64,000 bases of DNA. Source: Sphingobacteriales bacterium (lineage in GTDB: Bacteria; Bacteroidota; Bacteroidia; Sphingobacteriales; Sphingobacteriaceae). The notes under the pieces were generated by a model that worked only from the letters and a program-made list of their open reading frames with translations, was not told the origin of the DNA and searched no databases. The position numbers and the translations under genes were made by a program. Each line of letters opens with the position of its first letter. Within the stretch, counting starts at the first letter, position 1. The DNA lies in assembly GCA_004294495.1 (NCBI GenBank), contig REAS01000043.1, positions 1 through 64,000 on the forward strand. Reading direction: 5' to 3'. Positions 59,909-64,000 of the stretch are shown here, one piece after another.

Positions 59909-61543
59909 CTACTTATTCTTCGATTTTTCGCCTTGCAACAACTCCCAACGTTTTAACTCCTCGGGGTCAACATTGCGTTTTATACTGGTTTCGGCTGGTG
60001 GTGTTAACTCAAAATACTGTACCTCGCCTGGTTTTAAATTAAAGTTTAGTATGGCGGTTTTATTATTAGCACTTAATGTATTAAACGAGTAAGCGGGTTC
60101 CGAGTGTGCTTTTAACAACTCAAACTGAGTTGGGGTAAGATTTTGTGGCCTACCCATTATTTGCCAAGTTTCCCAAGGGCTACCGTGGCCAATGCCAATG
60201 GTAGTTTGTATAACATTTAAAGCACTATCTAAGCCAGAAGGTATTTGTACGCTTCCGTTCCAGTTTTTTTGGTCTTTAACTTCAGGAAAATTTTGGTTCC
60301 ACAATAAAACTTTAGTTATAGATTGTTCTTTAACCACAAAGCAACCAGCACCTAAAGGTAAAGCGACTTTTGGCGTTACAGTCATAATATCGCCAGTTAA
60401 TTTTCGTAAAATTTTAAATGAATTAAATGATGCTTTCGGTAAACCATGTATACTTATCAAACCATAAGTGCTTGAAAACGGGCTATGCGGAATACCTCCT
60501 TCATCAAAAATATCGCTAACAACCCAATAAGCTAAGCTTTTTGCGGCGTTATCTAGCTCTAAGCAATTTCTTGCTATGAATGATGCTGCATATAAATTAT
60601 CTACATAAATATTATCGCCCCAAGTAATTTGATTTGCTGTGGCTGCGGTTTGGGTGTTCCACTCGGTCCAGTGAATTTCTAAGTTTGGTTTTTCTGATTT
60701 TCTAACCACACCTTCGACTTCTCTTACTGTGGCTGAAAAAAAATCGCCAATTCGGTGTGGACTTCCCACTCTATCGGGGTATTGCACCTGCTCGTCTTGT
60801 GGGTATAAATGGGTTGATACAAAATCTAAGGGTAAGTTATTTTTGGTAGTGTAAGTAATAATTTCTTTCACCCAGTTTCCTTTTGATGATGCTGGTCCAC
60901 CTATTCGAATTTGAGCATCCACTTTCTTTACAGCGAATGCCGATGCTTTGTAAAGTTCCCAATAATCGGCCTGTGTGCCGCCCCAAAAACCACCTAAATT
61001 AGGTTCGTTCCAAACCTCAAAATACCAACTTCTAACCTCATCAATACCATAACGCTCAACTAAATGACGAGTAAAAGATTCAACTAAAAACCCCCACTCT
61101 TCGTTTGATTTTGGAGGTGTAACATTCATATTGTAGTTAAACATAGTTTGCGCACCCGATGCCATAACTTTTGGCATTGGGTTAAGTTCTACAAAAGGTT
61201 TAATACCCAATTTTAGTAGGGCATCGTAAACTTGGTCAACCTCATGCCATTGAAAAACAAGTTTTCCTGTTTTTTCGTTGCGTTGTACCACCTTCATTTC
61301 ATCATCAAAAATAGCGTGAAAACGGCAAAAACGGTAACCCATAACTTTTTGGGCATAAGCTAGATGTTCTAAAATATCTGCTCGTAATAAATTATTTGCT
61401 CTTCCAACAGCAATTATGTTTCTCCATGGCATAGTTAATTGTTTGCTGGTAGCTGCTGGCTGCACTTTTATTACACTATTTTGTGCGTTGGTATTAACGT
61501 TAATACAAACAAATAGTAGGGCTATTAAAAAATATCTTTTCAT
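59909..61543 (-). CDS. glycoside hydrolase family 39-like protein
   Basis: Signal peptide from M 61543; YGIDEVRSWYFEVWNEPNLGGFWGG acid/base motif, WTEWN motif. Confidence 0.87.
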   Translation of the reverse strand: MKRYFLIALLFVCINVNTNAQNSVIKVQPAATSKQLTMPWRNIIAVGRANNLLRADILEHLAYAQKVMGYRFCRFHAIFDDEMKVVQRNEKTGKLVFQWHEVDQVYDALLKLGIKPFVELNPMPKVMASGAQTMFNYNMNVTPPKSNEEWGFLVESFTRHLVERYGIDEVRSWYFEVWNEPNLGGFWGGTQADYWELYKASAFAVKKVDAQIRIGGPASSKGNWVKEIITYTTKNNLPLDFVSTHLYPQDEQVQYPDRVGSPHRIGDFFSATVREVEGVVRKSEKPNLEIHWTEWNTQTAATANQITWGDNIYVDNLYAASFIARNCLELDNAAKSLAYWVVSDIFDEGGIPHSPFSSTYGLISIHGLPKASFNSFKILRKLTGDIMTVTPKVALPLGAGCFVVKEQSITKVLLWNQNFPEVKDQKNWNGSVQIPSGLDSALNVIQTTIGIGHGSPWETWQIMGRPQNLTPTQFELLKAHSEPAYSFNTLSANNKTAILNFNLKPGEVQYFELTPPAETSIKRNVDPEELKRWELLQGEKSKNK

Positions 61544-61712
61544 TTTACGTTTAAATTGGTACACAATAATAAGGCAATATTTTGGTTTGTTTAAGGTTTA
61601 ATTTATGTTGGTAAAAAAAAGTTCCCACTAATTATATTTTAAATTTTCAACACATATTAAAAGTGTATGATACATAGCAAAAATTCAGTAAAATGTAGTT
61701 AACAATAAAGCC

Positions 61713-62417
61713 TTAAACTTTATTTAAATAATTTACCTCAAAGCAAGCTGCCAAAGCAGCGGTTTCGGTACGTAAGCGGCTATTTCCTAAACTAATTGGG
61801 ACAAAGCCATTTTGTAATGCTCCATTAATTTCGGTTTGAGAAAAATCGCCTTCGGGCCCAATTAAAATCAAATACTTTTGGTATTTCGCAAATCCACTTT
61901 CTATATTTTGTTTTGTATTTTGGTGGCAGTGAGCAATAAATTTAGCATCCGCCGTGGCGATATTTAAAAAATTTGCAAATGTAATTGCTTCATTTAATTT
62001 AGGATGATATGCTTTTAACGATTGCTTTACAGCCGAGGTAATAATTTTATTAGACCGTTCAATTTTAATTTCTTTACGTTCCGAGTGTTCACAAATTATA
62101 GGTGTAATTTCATCAACACCAATTTCGGTTGCTTTCTCTAAAAACCACTCGAAACGTTCTATATTTTTGGTAGGCGCAACTGCAATATGTAAATAATGGT
62201 TTCGTTTACCAAATTGTTGTTGATGGTTTATGATACTTAAAATAGTTCTTTTTGGATGATCGTTGGTTACTTTGGCTAAATATAAACCACCTTTACCATC
62301 TACCAAATTTACTTCGTCATTAATTTTTAGGCGTAAAACTTTTATACAATGTTTACTTTCTTCTTCGCTTAGTTGGTAAATATTAGAATTTATATCAGGA
62401 GTATAAAAAAGGTGCAT
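61713..62417 (-). CDS. rsmE: 16S rRNA m3U1498 methyltransferase
   Basis: 234 aa; HCIKVLRLKINDEV, KATEIGVDEITPIICEHSERKE, LIGPEGDFSQTEI, LGNSRLRTETAALAA. Confidence 0.93.
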   Translation of the reverse strand: MHLFYTPDINSNIYQLSEEESKHCIKVLRLKINDEVNLVDGKGGLYLAKVTNDHPKRTILSIINHQQQFGKRNHYLHIAVAPTKNIERFEWFLEKATEIGVDEITPIICEHSERKEIKIERSNKIITSAVKQSLKAYHPKLNEAITFANFLNIATADAKFIAHCHQNTKQNIESGFAKYQKYLILIGPEGDFSQTEINGALQNGFVPISLGNSRLRTETAALAACFEVNYLNKV

Positions 62418-62520
62418 TTAGCTGTATGTGTTAGTTATTTGAAATAATACTTATGCTTAAATTAATATAAAACCCTTGATTTAATATTAATTTATACCAC
62501 TAAATTAAACAATAAATCAA

Positions 62521-62557
62521 AAAAAAAGCTTTCCTAAATATTAGAAAAGCTTTTTTT
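62521..62557. terminator. hairpin terminator downstream of the gldJ-like gene
   Basis: AAAAAAAGCTTT...AAAGCTTTTTTT. Confidence 0.7.
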
Positions 62558-62575
62558 AAATATTGTAACATAGTA

Positions 62576-64000
62576 CTATTTGCCTACTTTACTTCTTTTC
62601 TTCTTAAATTTTGGTGTATCATTAGGATCAATTTGAGGATCTCCTACACTACTCATTGCACAACGAAAACCAATCTCTGATGTTGACTCTCCTTGGTCTA
62701 AAAACCTTCTAGTTCCAGGATTTAACCAGTATGCTCTATCATTCCACGATCCACCTTTGAAAACTTTAGATCTATCGCTAACCATTGTTATACGACCATA
62801 CAAATCTAAATTTTGTGGATCTAAAGCACCACGTTGATCTGCTTTGAAAGTAACTTTTTGTAGAGCCATTAAAGTATCTTTAGGTTCTGGTGTTGCAGGG
62901 CTTTCAGTTGATTGACTTGGAAATCTAGCACTTTGACTTAAATAATCGTCTTTTTTTCCAGATTTCGCAGCTTCTTGCATGGGTATATTTGTGCTTCCCA
63001 TGGTTTGAATTTTTCCTTGAGTATCATACACATTATTTTTAAAGTTGTTACCTCTAAAAGGCGCAAAATCTTCAGTTTCGTTAAAAGAAAGTTGACGGTA
63101 AGTGTCATAAACCCATTCGTTTACATTACCAGCCATATTGTACAAACCAAAATCATTTGGTAAATATTTTTTAACTGGTGCAGTTATATCGGCAGCATCA
63201 TTTAAATATCCTGCCACACCCATATTATCACCAGCACCTAATTTAAAGTTAGCGTAAATTTGTCCACGAGTTTTTCTATCAGGAGATCTAACACCTAAAC
63301 CATACCATGGGTAAACTTTGTTATTATTAATATTGCTTTGGCTCATGTTTCCTAACAGCGCTAAAGCAGCATATTCCCACTCCGCTTCGGTTGGTAACCT
63401 ATATTTACCTGGCGTAAACACTCCATCTTCAATTTTAGCAAACCTTCCTTTATTGGCTGTGCCACTTTTACCACTTTTACCAGCAGCAGCAGTTTGTTGG
63501 GCATTCATATTTTTTGGTGCAGCTTTACCAATATCGTTATATTGACCTTGTAAATATAAGTCTAAATCAAACGGTTGAGTATTTGCAGCAGAACCTTTGC
63601 TAGCAGTTTTGTTAGAAGTTCCTTTTTTACCGTTACCTGCAGTTGCCGATGAGTATGCTTTCCAATCATTCATAATTCCTTTTGTACGCAAAGCATTTTC
63701 ATTTACCATATTGGTTCTCCATTGGCAATAAGATACTGCTTGGTCCCAAGTAACACCAACAACCGGATATTCTCTATAAGCTGGGTGTCTTAAATAATTG
63801 TTTACATAAGGTTCGTTAAACCCTAATGGGCTTCGCCAAACTAAAGTATCTGGTAATGCTTCATAATACCATCTTTGGTCTTTAGCAACCTGTACTGTCC
63901 AAGTTAAGTATTCTAACCAGTCTAAATTAGAAACTTCTGTTTCATCCATGTAAAAAGTTGCAACAGTTACCCTTCTTTTTGGTGCCGAATAATCGTATCC
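62576..64000 (-). CDS. gldJ: gliding motility lipoprotein GldJ-like (formylglycine-generating-enzyme fold), 5' truncated by window edge
   Basis: The frame stays open from 63949 to 64000 (GYDYSAPKRRVTVATFYMDETEVSNLDWLEYL...); YPVVGVTWDQAVSYCQWRT, YRLPTEAEWEYAA, GNVNEWVYDTY, FKGGSWNDRAYWLNPGTRRF. Confidence 0.85.
   Translation of the reverse strand, partial: GYDYSAPKRRVTVATFYMDETEVSNLDWLEYLTWTVQVAKDQRWYYEALPDTLVWRSPLGFNEPYVNNYLRHPAYREYPVVGVTWDQAVSYCQWRTNMVNENALRTKGIMNDWKAYSSATAGNGKKGTSNKTASKGSAANTQPFDLDLYLQGQYNDIGKAAPKNMNAQQTAAAGKSGKSGTANKGRFAKIEDGVFTPGKYRLPTEAEWEYAALALLGNMSQSNINNNKVYPWYGLGVRSPDRKTRGQIYANFKLGAGDNMGVAGYLNDAADITAPVKKYLPNDFGLYNMAGNVNEWVYDTYRQLSFNETEDFAPFRGNNFKNNVYDTQGKIQTMGSTNIPMQEAAKSGKKDDYLSQSARFPSQSTESPATPEPKDTLMALQKVTFKADQRGALDPQNLDLYGRITMVSDRSKVFKGGSWNDRAYWLNPGTRRFLDQGESTSEIGFRCAMSSVGDPQIDPNDTPKFKKKRSKVGK

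Overview
The window is a low-GC Bacteroidota-type chromosome segment, densely coding on both strands. Housekeeping genes include fmt, aspS, recG, dxs, glyA, scpA, rsmE, bioA and msrA. Also present are gmd/fcl, a DtxR/MntR-type regulator with an Nramp-UspA fusion, an arsenic operon (ArsR, DUF6428-like, LMW-PTP arsenate reductase, ACR3), glgA/glgC, an exopolysaccharide/glycosyltransferase block (about 35.4-45.0 kb), an OmpA-family protein, and the 3' part of a gldJ-like gene running off the right edge. No rRNA, tRNA, CRISPR array or intact mobile element was recognised. The main non-routine signals are: (1) three copies of a roughly 210-230 bp non-coding MITE-like element with 14-bp terminal inverted repeats AACCTGAGTTCGAT, two of them with possible 3-bp target duplications; (2) a decayed, internally deleted IS1182/IS5-like transposase next to the third copy; (3) an in-frame TAA inside a DUF6428-like ars-operon gene whose reading frame is preserved downstream; (4) a 34-bp near-perfect palindrome upstream of the MntR-like gene and a 14-bp perfect palindrome upstream of arsR; (5) a ferritin-like protein gene 1 bp downstream of bioA; (6) a structured palindromic intergenic element near 45.13-45.25 kb; (7) small ORFs below the ORF-track cutoff. 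All family assignments come from reading the sequence and recall; no searches were run.
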